32,795 nucleotides of DNA from Desulfomicrobium macestii (GTDB taxonomy: Bacteria > Desulfobacterota > Desulfovibrionia > Desulfovibrionales > Desulfomicrobiaceae), in contig NZ_JADBGG010000038.1 of NCBI RefSeq assembly GCF_014873765.1, forward strand, positions 1-32,795. The letters are read 5' to 3'. Position numbers and translations under genes: made by a program. How positions within the stretch are numbered: position 1 is the first letter of the stretch; the number at the start of each line of letters is the position of its first letter. Below the pieces are notes generated by a model, which searched no databases, was not told the DNA's origin, and saw only the letters and a program-made list of their open reading frames with translations. This document shows, piece by piece, positions 24,470 through 32,701 of this stretch.

Positions 24470-25510
24470 ATGCACATGGCGGACGCGCTTATTTCTCCGA
24501 CAGTCGGCGGAATCATGTGGGCAGCCACGGCCGGGCTCATTGCCCACTGCTCACGGAAAATCAGCACCAACCTCGAAGGATCCCGCGTGCCTCTCATGGG
24601 CGTGCTGGGCGCCTTCATCTTCGCGGCGCAGATGATCAACTTCACCATCCCGGCCACCGGCTCCAGCGGGCATCTCGGCGGTGGCGCCATCCTCGCCATC
24701 CTGCTCGGGCCCCACGCCGCGTTTCTGACCATCGCATCCGTCCTGACCGTCCAGTCCCTCTTCTTTGCCGACGGCGGCATCCTGGCGCTGGGCTGCAACA
24801 TCTTCAATCTCGGCTTCTGGCCCTGCTTCGTGGCCTACCCGTTCATCTACAAGACCGTCGCCGGGAACAACCCCTCCAGGGCCCGGATTGCCGTCGGCGC
24901 GCTTCTGGCATCCATCGCGGGGCTCCAGCTCGGAGCGTTCAGCGTGGTGCTGCAGACCGTGGCCTCCGGCATCTCCGAGCTGCCCTTCGAGACCTTCGTC
25001 ATGCTCATGCAGCCCATCCACCTGGCCATCGGGCTGGTCGAAGGGCTTGTGACCGCGGCCGTGGTCACTTTCGTCTGGAAAGCACGCCCCGAAATCTTGT
25101 CGATGGCCCAGGGCCTGGGCGCGCGCACTGCGCCGTCCTTCAGGGGGGTGGTCACAGGGCTGGCCCTGGCCGCTCTGGTCACGGGCGGCGCGCTGTCATG
25201 GTTCGCCTCGGCCCACCCGGACGGACTGGAATGGTCCATGGCCAAGGTCTCCGGAAAGGAAGAACTTGACGCCCCCGCTGACGGCGTCCACGGCATGCTG
25301 GCCGCAATCCAGGAAAAGACCGCCTTCCTGCCGGACTACGCGTTCAAAGCCACAGAGCACGAACCCGCCGCACCCGAAGGCGAAGCCCCTGCGGCATGGC
25401 CGGCCGTCGATGCGGGAACGAGCACGTCCGGCATCCTCGGGGGCGGCATGACCATGCTCCTGGCCGGAGCCCTCGGATTGTTCTTGAAAAGGCGGCAGCA
25501 CCGGGCGTAA
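24470..25510 (+). CDS. cbiM: CbiM/NikM-type substrate-binding membrane protein with fused PDGLE (CbiN/NikN-like) domain
   Basis: This 346-aa S-component belongs to an ECF-type Co2+ or Ni2+ importer. It starts MHMADALISP; the free N-terminus with His2 is a metal ligand in the family. Other typical features are SSGHLGGGAILAILLGPHAA (67-86) and FFADGGILALGCNIFNLG (97-114). About seven membrane helices end near residue 230. A PDGLE-type motif HPDGLEWSM (about 243-251) shows fusion to the accessory CbiN/NikN-like domain. A Pro/Ala-rich loop and a last helix with a basic tail follow. AGGAG lies eight bases upstream of the start. Metal choice is inferred only from the NikR-like operator. An intrinsic terminator separates it from cbiQ. 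Confidence 0.88.
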   Translation: MHMADALISPTVGGIMWAATAGLIAHCSRKISTNLEGSRVPLMGVLGAFIFAAQMINFTIPATGSSGHLGGGAILAILLGPHAAFLTIASVLTVQSLFFADGGILALGCNIFNLGFWPCFVAYPFIYKTVAGNNPSRARIAVGALLASIAGLQLGAFSVVLQTVASGISELPFETFVMLMQPIHLAIGLVEGLVTAAVVTFVWKARPEILSMAQGLGARTAPSFRGVVTGLALAALVTGGALSWFASAHPDGLEWSMAKVSGKEELDAPADGVHGMLAAIQEKTAFLPDYAFKATEHEPAAPEGEAPAAWPAVDAGTSTSGILGGGMTMLLAGALGLFLKRRQHRA

Positions 25511-25537
25511 GACAAGCCCTCCACCTGTTCTGCAACC

Positions 25538-25569
25538 AACGGGCGGGATCACTTCCTGCCCGTTTTTTT
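25538..25569 (+). terminator. Intrinsic terminator between cbiM and cbiQ
   Basis: AACGGGC (25538-25544) pairs with GCCCGTT (25558-25564), with inner GGA/TCC pairing, and is followed by seven T residues. It lies inside the operon, so it probably reduces transcription of cbiQ and cbiO relative to cbiM rather than ending the unit. Confidence 0.7.
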
Positions 25570-25579
25570 CGAGCCGCCA

Positions 25580-26392
25580 ATGCCCAAGATCGACACCAGC
25601 CTGTTTGAAATCGGCACCCTGGACCGCCTGGCGGCAGGCGACACGGGCATCCACGACCTGGACCCCAGGGCCAAGCTGATCGCGACCCTGGCGTTCATCC
25701 TGACGGTGGTTTCCTTCGGGCGCTATGAAGTGGCGTCCCTCCTGCCGCTCCTGGCCTTCCCCCTGACGCTGGCCATCCTGGGGCGGGTTCCCGGACCGTA
25801 CCTTTTGCGCAAGCTGCTCATCGCATCCCCGTTCGCCGTGATGGTCGGCATGTTCAATCCGCTTCTGGACCAGACCGTCCTTCTGAATGTCTCCGGTCTG
25901 AACGTGACCGGCGGCTGGGTGTCCTTCGCCGCGATCCTGCTGCGCTTCGCCCTGAGCGTGACGGCCGCCCTGGTCCTCATCGCCACCACCGGATTCGCCC
26001 AGGTCTGCATGGCCCTGACCCGCCTGGGCACCCCGCGCATCTTTGCCACCCAACTTCTTTTTCTGTACCGCTACATCTTCGTGCTCACGGAGGAAGGCCT
26101 GCGCATGAGCCGGGCCCGGGACCTCCGGTCGTTCGGGCACCGCGGCACGGGACTAAGAATCTACGGGTTCATGCTCGGCCAGCTGCTGCTGCGCACCATG
26201 GACCGGGCCGGGCGCATCCATCGCGCCATGCTCTGCAGGGGGTTTGACGGGGAAGTCCGCCTCAACCGGCGTCTGCAGTGGCGGCGGGGAGATGTGCTCT
26301 TCATGTGCGGATGGCTGGGCTTCTTCGCCCTGGTCAGAGTGTTCAACCTGCCTCAGGAACTTGGGCAGATGCTGCTGAAGGTGATCGCGTGA
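25580..26392 (+). CDS. cbiQ: CbiQ-type ECF transporter transmembrane component
   Basis: This 270-aa T-component couples the ATPase to the substrate-binding protein. It shows the usual N-terminal LDPRAKLIATLAFI, several membrane helices, the coupling-helix motif with ARD (SRARDLRSFG at about 180-189) and the late AMLCRGFDGEV. Length is normal. No strong ribosome binding site precedes the ATG. The start lies just after the internal terminator, so reduced expression compared with cbiM is likely. Its stop overlaps the cbiO start by four bases (GTGA). Confidence 0.88.
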   Translation: MPKIDTSLFEIGTLDRLAAGDTGIHDLDPRAKLIATLAFILTVVSFGRYEVASLLPLLAFPLTLAILGRVPGPYLLRKLLIASPFAVMVGMFNPLLDQTVLLNVSGLNVTGGWVSFAAILLRFALSVTAALVLIATTGFAQVCMALTRLGTPRIFATQLLFLYRYIFVLTEEGLRMSRARDLRSFGHRGTGLRIYGFMLGQLLLRTMDRAGRIHRAMLCRGFDGEVRLNRRLQWRRGDVLFMCGWLGFFALVRVFNLPQELGQMLLKVIA

Positions 26393-27117
26393 GCCACCAT
26401 ATCGTCGAAGTCCAGGACCTGCGCTTTGCCTACCCGGACGGCAACGAGGCCCTTTCAGGGCTCTCTTTCCGCATCCACCACGGGGAGTCCGTGGCCATCG
26501 TCGGCGCCAACGGTGCGGGAAAATCGACTCTGCTCCTGCACCTGAACGGCTGCCTGGTCCCCAAGCAGGGCACGGTGCGCATCGGGGATTTTCCGCTGAC
26601 CGAGAAAACCCTGCCCGATGTCCGCCGCACCGTGGGCATGGTCTTCCAGGACCCCGACGACCAGCTCTTCATGCCTACGGTTTACGACGATGTGGCCTTC
26701 GGGCCCCTCAACCTGGGCCTGCCGTTCGACGAGGTGGACGCCCGGGTGCGCTCGGCCCTGGCCACCGTCGGCGGGGAGCACCTGTCCAGACGCCCCCCCT
26801 ACCGCCTTTCCGGCGGCGAAAAACGCGCGGTGGCCATCGCCACGGTGCTGTCCATGAGCCCGAACATCCTGGTTCTGGACGAACCCACGTCCAACCTGGA
26901 CCCCCGCGCCCGGCGCAACCTCATCAACCTGCTGCACGGCTTCGAGCACACCAAGATCATCGCCACCCACGACTTGGACATGGTCATGGACCTCTGCGGC
27001 CGGACCATCGTCATGCACCGGGGGCACATCCTGGCCGACGGCCCCACCCGCGACATCTTCGCCGACGACCGCCTGCTGGACGAAGGGCACCTCGAACGGC
27101 CCCTGTCCCTGCGCTAA
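26389..27117 (+). CDS. cbiO: CbiO-type ECF transporter ATPase
   Basis: This 242-aa ABC ATPase starts at GTG 26389, overlapping the cbiQ stop and preceded by GAAGGTG. Walker A GANGAGKS is at 39-46, the Q-loop VFQDPDDQLF typical of ECF ATPases lies near 85-95, the signature is LSGGEKR, Walker B ILVLDEPT, and the switch histidine is in ATHD. It powers cobalt or nickel uptake with CbiM and CbiQ. One CbiO gene is present, so a homodimer is expected. No terminator was seen immediately downstream. Confidence 0.92.
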   Translation: MSHHIVEVQDLRFAYPDGNEALSGLSFRIHHGESVAIVGANGAGKSTLLLHLNGCLVPKQGTVRIGDFPLTEKTLPDVRRTVGMVFQDPDDQLFMPTVYDDVAFGPLNLGLPFDEVDARVRSALATVGGEHLSRRPPYRLSGGEKRAVAIATVLSMSPNILVLDEPTSNLDPRARRNLINLLHGFEHTKIIATHDLDMVMDLCGRTIVMHRGHILADGPTRDIFADDRLLDEGHLERPLSLR

Positions 27118-27119
27118 CC

Positions 27120-27290
27120 CGCCTCAACAGAGACTCCCGCCTTGCGTCCGAACACGCGCCCTGCGAACCGGGCGTCTTGTCCAGATGCACGTGACAGTCC
27201 GGCGTGATGTAGAGCGTCAGGAGCGGTAACGTGATCAGGCCGCCCACCAGCACAGATCCAGAGGCGGCCGCGCCAACAGGTCCGAATTTG
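27120..27290 (-). pseudogene. C-terminal fragment of an RND efflux pump
   Basis: Read on the minus strand, GPVGAAASGSVLVGG, LITLPLLTLYITPD and a following HLDKT match the last membrane helix region of AcrB/MdtB-type RND transporters (family pattern GGL...LLTLY.TPV.Y...D). No upstream part of the gene exists, so it is a truncated scrap. It lies between cbiO and a Fic gene fragment. Confidence 0.6.
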
Positions 27291-27303
27291 TTTTATAACC
27301 TTG

Positions 27304-27639
27304 TTAAATCGAGATACCCCGCAGTACAAGCTGATGCAGTTCCTTCAATATGCGCTCATCAAGCGGGATTTTCTCCTTCACGAGACTTTCCAGATACGAG
27401 ATGGCAGCGGCATGATTGATGACTTCAAGGTGGTGCCGCAGCGGTTTGCCACCGATAGCCAAGCCCTCTTCCAGGACCACCTTGACTTCCATGAGGGTCA
27501 GCGTGTTCCCCTCGATGGCGTCCTGGGTTGAATCGCATTTAATTCGGACCAGTTTCAGCACGTTCTCAATATTCGCCCTTATCCCGGACAGGCCCGCTTT
27601 TTCTCGTTTAGGATCGAGTCGGCAATCCGTGGCCGAACG
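27304..27639 (-). pseudogene. N-terminal fragment of a Fic/Doc-family protein
   Basis: The frame carries DAIEGNTLTLMEVKVVLEEG, then IGGKPLRHHLEVINHAAAI and LKELHQLVLRGI, the N-terminal helices of class II Fic proteins including the region of their inhibitory helix. The serine usually four residues before the Glu of that motif is replaced by Gln. It stops before the catalytic HPFxxGNGR motif, and its 5' end runs into the right att-like repeat. With both ends cut it cannot AMPylate. It is evidence of recombination at the repeat. Confidence 0.7.
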
Positions 27640-27829
27640 CAAAAAAGAAAAAGCCGCTGAAACTACTACATTTCAGCGGCTTATCTTTTTAGATGGTGTC
27701 GAAGGGGGGACTAGTAAAAACGTCGCAGCTAATTCTTCAAAATCAATCAAATTTAGCTAGTTAAGAACAAAAACAATATCTAATTTATGACCTACATTCT
27801 TGACCCCGCAGAATCAAGCAAAAAAATGA
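27639..27829. repeat. Right ~190-bp direct repeat with tRNA-Leu 3' end (att-like scar)
   Basis: This is the partner of 16745-16934, with only scattered differences. The tRNA-Leu 3' end is at 27712-27694 on the minus strand and its terminator hairpin at about 27651-27684. The shared arm to the right ends near CAAGCAAAAAAATGA. A Fic fragment is cut at its left border. Because both copies have the same right arm, they look like two attachment-site scars of the same type rather than the left and right ends of one element. Confidence 0.7.
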
Positions 27830-28161
27830 ATTTGAATGGTCCAGCCGTGAACCTCTACTCTGGAAACTCATCGACTTTCCCAATTGGCGAACAGGCCAAA
27901 CTTTTCTCTTTGAGCGAAGGTGTTATCGCAGCTTGAGGGAAATGCATGGGCGTCCACGGTGTGGATGCAATTGAACATGGTGCGCTTTCGAATATGAAAT
28001 TTCTGTACGAGCAGGTGAAGTTGGCTGACAGAATCATCAACTTTTAGTTGCGACAAACGAAGAGACCTCTCTCACCCCGAAACCCGTAAAAAATTCGGGA
28101 AGTTACTTTTTAATTGGAAACCTCAACGAATCTTTAAAGCAGAGATCAGCCTTTGATAATA
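27830..28161. other. Gap between right repeat and hcp terminator
   Basis: This 332-bp stretch has several short frames on both strands (for example 27868-28056 minus, including VSQLHLLVQKFHIRKRTMF) without ribosome binding sites and without sequence I recognise. It may be more decayed island DNA. No gene is called. Confidence 0.35.
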
Positions 28162-28185
28162 AAAGGGGAGCCGAAGCCCCCCTTT
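28162..28185 (-). terminator. Terminator of the hcp operon
   Basis: On the minus strand, AAAGGGGGGC, a TTCG loop and GCTCCCCTTT form a stable hairpin followed by TTATTA. It lies three bases behind the hcp stop codon and ends the HPP-GGDEF-roo-hcp unit. Confidence 0.75.
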
Positions 28186-28187
28186 AT

Positions 28188-29849
28188 CTATTTACCCGCC
28201 ATCATGGCTGCGATGTCATCCTGCACTGTTCCGATTGGTTTGATGTTGAAATTTTCAACCAGTACCTTGGCCACGTTCGGGGACAAAAACGCCGGAAGCG
28301 TGGGCCCGAGGCGAATTCCCTTCACACCTAAGAATAGGAGCGCCAGAAGCACGGCAACGGCCTTCTGCTCGTACCAGGCGATATCGTAGGATACGGGCAG
28401 ATCGTTGATGTCATCGAGGCCGAAGACTTCTTTGAGTTTCAGAGCAATTACGGCCAGGGAATACGAGTCGTTGCACTGCCCGGCGTCCAGCACGCGCGGG
28501 ATGCCACCGATGTCACCGAGATTCAGTTTATTATAGCGATACTTTGCGCAACCGGCCGTCAAGATCACGGTGTCCTTGGGCAGATTTTCGGCCACTTCAG
28601 TGTAATAGGAACGAGACTTCTGCCGACCGTCACACCCGGCCATGACCACAAAGCGCTTGATCGCGCCGGACTTGACAGCCTCAACCACCTTGTCGGCCAA
28701 GGCCAGTACCTGATGATGGGCGAACCCGCCGACGATGCTCCCAGTCTCGATCTCAACGGGAGGAGGACATTTCTTGGCCTGTGCGATCAGCGCCGAGAAA
28801 TCCTTGGCTCCGCCCGCAGGCCGGTCCGCGATGTGCTTAGCACCCTCATACCCAACCACGCCAGTGGTGTAGAGACGGTCCAGATAGGTGTTCTCTTTTT
28901 TGAGCGGTACCAGACAATTTGTGGTCAGCAAGATGGGGCCGTTGAAGGACTCGAATTCGGGATTCTGCTGCCACCAGGAGCCGCCGTAATTGCCCACGAA
29001 ATGCGGGTACTTCTTGAACGCCGGATAATAGTTGGCGGGAAGCATTTCGCCGTGGGTGTAAACGTCCACGCCTGTGCCCTCGGTCTGCTTCAGCAGCTCG
29101 GCCATATCCTTCAGGTCATGGCCGCTGATGAGGATACCGGGGTTCTTGCCCACGCCGATGTTGACCTGGGTTATTTCCGGGTTGCCGTAGGTAGTGGTGT
29201 TGGCCTCGTCCAGCAGAGCCATGGTGGTTACGGCCATGCCGCCAGCCTTCATAACCAGGGCGACCATTTCATCCACGGACAAATCCTTGGTCGTTGAAGC
29301 CAGAGCCTCAAGCATGAAATCGTCGATTTCGGCCTTGCGGAAGCCCAGCACAGCAGCGTGCTCGGCATAGGCGGCCACGCCTTTGAGGCCGATTATCAGC
29401 AGCTCGCGCAGGGAACGCACATCCTCGTTGGCGGCGGACAGGATGCCTACGCTCTTGGCCTTTTCGGCAAAAGCGGAAGAGCTCCCGGTCCAGGTCGCTG
29501 CTTCGGGCAACGGGTCGGTGAAATCCTTGCCGTGCTTGGCCTTGTAGGCGGCTAGGAAGGAATTTTTAAGTTTGTCGCGACGAGCCAAGCCGTCCTGGAT
29601 CATGGCCACAAAACGGGCGTCGTCCCAGTTGGCGTTGGTGATGGTGGCAAACAGCCCCTGAAGCACAAAATCGTCATTGGAGTGGTCCGGCTGGCCCAGT
29701 TCTTTCAACCTTTCACCATACACGGCAATGCCGCGCAGCACGAAAATGAGCAAATCCTGCAAATTGGCGGTTTCTTCCGGCTTACCGCACATGCCTTTGA
29801 CCGTGCATCCCGTATTCTTCGCCGTTTCCTGACACTGGAAGCAAAACAT
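28188..29849 (-). CDS. hcp: Hybrid cluster protein Hcp (class I)
   Basis: This 553-aa iron-sulfur protein reduces nitric oxide and, in vitro, hydroxylamine; in anaerobes it serves nitrosative and oxidative stress defence. The N-terminal cysteines Cys3, Cys6, Cys15 and Cys21 (MFCFQCQE and CTVKGMCG) are the class I cluster ligands. Hybrid-cluster regions are visible as [49 protein letters not shown] and [10 protein letters not shown]. The start at 29849 was chosen because AAAGGAGG precedes it at ideal spacing and the protein then begins MFCFQC as in other Desulfovibrionales. It lies 73 bp after roo on the same strand, with a terminator behind. A separate promoter in the 73 bp is possible. Confidence 0.95.
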   Translation of the reverse strand: MFCFQCQETAKNTGCTVKGMCGKPEETANLQDLLIFVLRGIAVYGERLKELGQPDHSNDDFVLQGLFATITNANWDDARFVAMIQDGLARRDKLKNSFLAAYKAKHGKDFTDPLPEAATWTGSSSAFAEKAKSVGILSAANEDVRSLRELLIIGLKGVAAYAEHAAVLGFRKAEIDDFMLEALASTTKDLSVDEMVALVMKAGGMAVTTMALLDEANTTTYGNPEITQVNIGVGKNPGILISGHDLKDMAELLKQTEGTGVDVYTHGEMLPANYYPAFKKYPHFVGNYGGSWWQQNPEFESFNGPILLTTNCLVPLKKENTYLDRLYTTGVVGYEGAKHIADRPAGGAKDFSALIAQAKKCPPPVEIETGSIVGGFAHHQVLALADKVVEAVKSGAIKRFVVMAGCDGRQKSRSYYTEVAENLPKDTVILTAGCAKYRYNKLNLGDIGGIPRVLDAGQCNDSYSLAVIALKLKEVFGLDDINDLPVSYDIAWYEQKAVAVLLALLFLGVKGIRLGPTLPAFLSPNVAKVLVENFNIKPIGTVQDDIAAMMAGK

Positions 29850-29922
29850 AGTGACCTCCTTTATAATTACTGTTGCCAATCGCGCGACAATGCACGCACC
29901 TCAAATCGATACTAGAAAAAAA

Positions 29923-31098
29923 CTACATCTGAAAGCCGATTTCCTTATGCTTGGCGGCAATGGCATCCGCCAGACGATCCAGGGCAACATACGTGTCGTC
30001 TGTGGGCAACCCCTTACACAGCACAGGATCCAGCACCTCGACCTTCAGGTTGGGAATCATGCCGGCCAGAGTTTCCACTGTCTTGCCGCCCCAGCCGTAT
30101 GAACCGACTATGGACAGGTATTTGGCCTTGGGCCGCAGGGCGTTGGCCAAAAATGCCGCGTAGGCGGCCATGGGATGCGGACCGGCAAGCACTGTGGGGG
30201 TGCCGAGCACGATGGTGCCCGCATCCACCAGGGACATGGCCAGCTTGCCGATGTCGGTCACGGCAAGGTTAAAGAGTTCCACCCTCACATCGCGTTCGGA
30301 CAAGGCTGCCGCCAGGTGGTCGACCATGAGCCTGGTGCTGCCGTGCATGGACACGAAGGGAAAGGCCACCAGATTGTGTGCCACACCTGAAACCCAGTCC
30401 TTGTAGGCGTCCACAATCCAGCCGGGGCTATCGTAAATCTGGCCGTGACTGGGGGCGATCATGCGGATGTCGTAGGGGCTGATTTTCTCCAGGTTTTTGG
30501 CGATTATGGTCCTAAATGGCATCATAATCTCGCCAAAATAACGTTTTGCCGCTTCATGTACCCGACCTTGGTCGCGCACAAAGAGATCGCTCGTTGCGAT
30601 GTGCGAGCCAAAAAAGTCGCCACTGAACAGAATCTTGTCTTCGGCCAGGTAGGTGGACATGGTTTCCGGCCAGTGCACCCAAGGCGTGAGAATAAATGTG
30701 AGCGTCTTGTCGCCAAGGGAAAGGGTTTCGCCGTCCCCGACCACGATGAATTTGTCCTCAGGGATGAGCAAAAGATCCATGAGCATGGACTTTGCCTTGG
30801 CGTTGGTGACGACCTTGGCCTCCGGGTACAGATCCAGCACCAGGGCGATGGTCCCGGAATGATCCTGCTCCGCATGCTGGGATATTACGTAATCAAGCTT
30901 TTCCACACCATCCAGATGCCCAAGCAGCGTGTCGACCATATCCGGGTCCACAGCGTCAATGAGCGCGGTTTTCTCACTGCCGTCCACGAGATAGGCGTTG
31001 TAGGTTGTCCCATCGGGGAGCGGAACCAGGGAGTCGAACAACCGCCTGTCCCAATCCACTGCACCAACCCAATACACTGATTCTACAATTTTTCTCAT
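29923..31098 (-). CDS. roo: Flavodiiron protein, rubredoxin:oxygen / NO oxidoreductase
   Basis: This 391-aa two-domain enzyme reduces O2 to water or NO to N2O using electrons from rubredoxin. The N-terminal metallo-beta-lactamase-like domain carries diiron ligands His75, Glu77 and Asp79 with His80 (HAEQDH), His142 (WVHWPETM), Asp161 (SGDFFGSH) and His218 (APSHG). The flavodoxin domain begins at about 247, with SMHGSTRLM as the FMN phosphate loop and VGSYGWGGKT later. The start at 31098 was preferred to 31110 because GGAG precedes it. No rubredoxin gene is adjacent. It lies directly behind a diguanylate cyclase gene and before hcp, so it is likely co-transcribed. Confidence 0.93.
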   Translation of the reverse strand: MRKIVESVYWVGAVDWDRRLFDSLVPLPDGTTYNAYLVDGSEKTALIDAVDPDMVDTLLGHLDGVEKLDYVISQHAEQDHSGTIALVLDLYPEAKVVTNAKAKSMLMDLLLIPEDKFIVVGDGETLSLGDKTLTFILTPWVHWPETMSTYLAEDKILFSGDFFGSHIATSDLFVRDQGRVHEAAKRYFGEIMMPFRTIIAKNLEKISPYDIRMIAPSHGQIYDSPGWIVDAYKDWVSGVAHNLVAFPFVSMHGSTRLMVDHLAAALSERDVRVELFNLAVTDIGKLAMSLVDAGTIVLGTPTVLAGPHPMAAYAAFLANALRPKAKYLSIVGSYGWGGKTVETLAGMIPNLKVEVLDPVLCKGLPTDDTYVALDRLADAIAAKHKEIGFQM

Positions 31099-31109
31099 TT
31101 TTTTCTCCA

Positions 31110-32165
31110 TTACTGAATTTTAGTATCAAAAATTACAGACTTGTTTCTTCCAGTTCTTTTAGCTTCATACAAAGCTTTGTCAGCTTGATTATAATAATCA
31201 TCATGACTCATTCCATCTGTATACACAGAAGCACCTATGCTAATCGTTATCTTGGACTTGTCTTTGGAAAATTCTTTCTCCACTACGCTCCGAATTTTTT
31301 CAGCCAAAAGTAACGCGCTTTCGCGATCTGTCTCAGGTGATAACACAGCAAATTCTTCCCCCCCGATCCGGTAGAAAAAGTCTGTCTTTCTGATACATTG
31401 CCTGACCGTCCCAGCCATTTTTTTAAGAACCCTATCCCCTTCTGCATGCCCCAAAGAATCGTTAACTTTTTTAAAATGATCTATATCCATTATAAACAAT
31501 GAAAACTCCCTCTTGTTTCTCTCATACCTATCTATTTCTTCTTTGATATCCAGATCAAATTGGCTTCTATTATAAACAGATGTCAGGCTATCATGGCAAG
31601 AACTATGCTCGACTTTTTGCACGAAAAATTTTGATATCATATAAAAAATGAACGATGATGCAAAAAGGAAAAATACATAGTAGTACAATTTTTTAATATT
31701 TGATGTTTTACGATCAGATCCAATAACTTTTCTCAGCATCAGAGAGTTTGAACCACTCCAAATAGATTCACTCATCAAAGATAATTCTTGTAAAAATTGC
31801 TGATTTCCAGATCTATTTTTATATAAAATATCTTTAAACGCACTCCATTCGTTATAGAGGCTTTTAAAAGGCTGGATTATCTCTGGGTCAAACCTAAATT
31901 CAGACGCCTTGCCTTCAGCAAGGTAAATAGCAAATATTTTATCCACCTCGCTAACAGAATAATCAGCATTATCAATATTTTTAAGCAATTCAAATTTAAA
32001 AATTCTTTGTGTCGATCCACGGATAAACCCGATATTGTTAATTAGCTTAGCATCACGCTCCAATGAAGAATGAATTGAATATATGTTCCACACAATAAAT
32101 ATATTAATCATAAAAAGAATCAGAGAAAAAAAAGAGATTAGCTTTGATGCAAAGAGTTTTTTCAT
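31110..32165 (-). CDS. Membrane-bound GGDEF diguanylate cyclase with helical periplasmic sensor
   Basis: This 351-aa protein has a membrane helix at about 8-29, a periplasmic helical domain (about 32-158), a second helix (about 160-180) and a GGDEF domain (about 190-345). The active-site GGEEF is at 268-272, with DIDHFKKVND preceding, and a product-inhibition I-site RKTD sits five residues upstream of GGEEF, so it is probably an active, feedback-controlled cyclase. The sensor has INNIGFIRGSTQRIFKFEL, reminiscent of the P-box helix of NarX/PilJ-type sensors; nitrate/nitrite or NO sensing is inference. Start 32165 was chosen for AGGTG upstream. The stop is 11 bp from roo, and HPP ends 17 bp upstream. 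It is AT-richer than roo and hcp. Confidence 0.88.
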   Translation of the reverse strand: MKKLFASKLISFFSLILFMINIFIVWNIYSIHSSLERDAKLINNIGFIRGSTQRIFKFELLKNIDNADYSVSEVDKIFAIYLAEGKASEFRFDPEIIQPFKSLYNEWSAFKDILYKNRSGNQQFLQELSLMSESIWSGSNSLMLRKVIGSDRKTSNIKKLYYYVFFLFASSFIFYMISKFFVQKVEHSSCHDSLTSVYNRSQFDLDIKEEIDRYERNKREFSLFIMDIDHFKKVNDSLGHAEGDRVLKKMAGTVRQCIRKTDFFYRIGGEEFAVLSPETDRESALLLAEKIRSVVEKEFSKDKSKITISIGASVYTDGMSHDDYYNQADKALYEAKRTGRNKSVIFDTKIQ

Positions 32166-32182
32166 TAACACCTCATAATTTT

Positions 32183-32701
32183 TTAAAACCAAAATTCAGG
32201 ATAACGCCTGTTTTTTGCAAAATTATTTAAAAAAACAGCAACAATGATAAGAATAATAGCCCCGAGTCCAACAGGTACAAATGCATAAAAATAACTCAAT
32301 TTATGCACTGGCTCTCCGCCAATAACAGCAATAAGAGCCGTCGCCCCTCCTGGAGGATGCAGCGTTTTTGTCATATGCATCACGGCAATGGCTGTAGAAA
32401 CGGCCAACGCTGCTGCCAGCCAGACAATATCTCCAACAAGCTGATATGAAAACACCCCGATCAGCGCAGAAATGACGTGTCCTCCGAGAACATTTCTGGG
32501 CTGGGCCAACGGACTTCGAATCGCTCCGTAAACGAGGACCGCAGTTGCGCCAAAGGATCCAATGAGCAACCCTTGTCCGAACTCATCCAAAAACATCCCT
32601 TGAAGCAACCCGACGAGGGCTATGCCTACAAAAGCCCCAAGCCAGGACCAGGCAACCTCAGAAATTCCGACCCTAGGGGGGCTTTGTGTCGTCCCTTTGA
32701 C
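32183..32701 (-). pseudogene. HPP-family membrane protein, 5' end removed by IS insertion
   Basis: The frame contains the family hallmark HPPGGATALIAV plus SFGATAVLVYGAIRSPLAQ and RNVLGGHVISALIGV, with four to five membrane helices. Reading upstream of the first ATG (32608), the frame stays open and encodes family sequence SPPRVGISEVAWSWLGAF up to about 32701. There it meets DNA resembling an IS3-family end and then a stop. Only the first several codons, including the start, are missing. Some HPP proteins of plants and cyanobacteria transport nitrite, which would fit the neighbouring NO-reducing genes. An internal start at 32608 would lose the first helix. The gene is the first of the HPP-GGDEF-roo-hcp unit. 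Confidence 0.7.

Noticed and set aside
24406-25269. Plus-strand 287-codon frame overlapping cbiM
   Set aside because: Arg/His-rich translation in a shifted frame; cbiM has clear motifs and a ribosome binding site.
25196-26140. Minus-strand 314-codon frame over cbiM and cbiQ
   Set aside because: Gly/Gln/Glu-rich low-complexity translation of GC-rich antisense DNA; both cbi genes on the other strand are certain.
29850-29922. HcpR/FNR-type operator before hcp
   Set aside because: TTG and GGCAA words occur, but no convincing symmetric site with correct spacing could be found.
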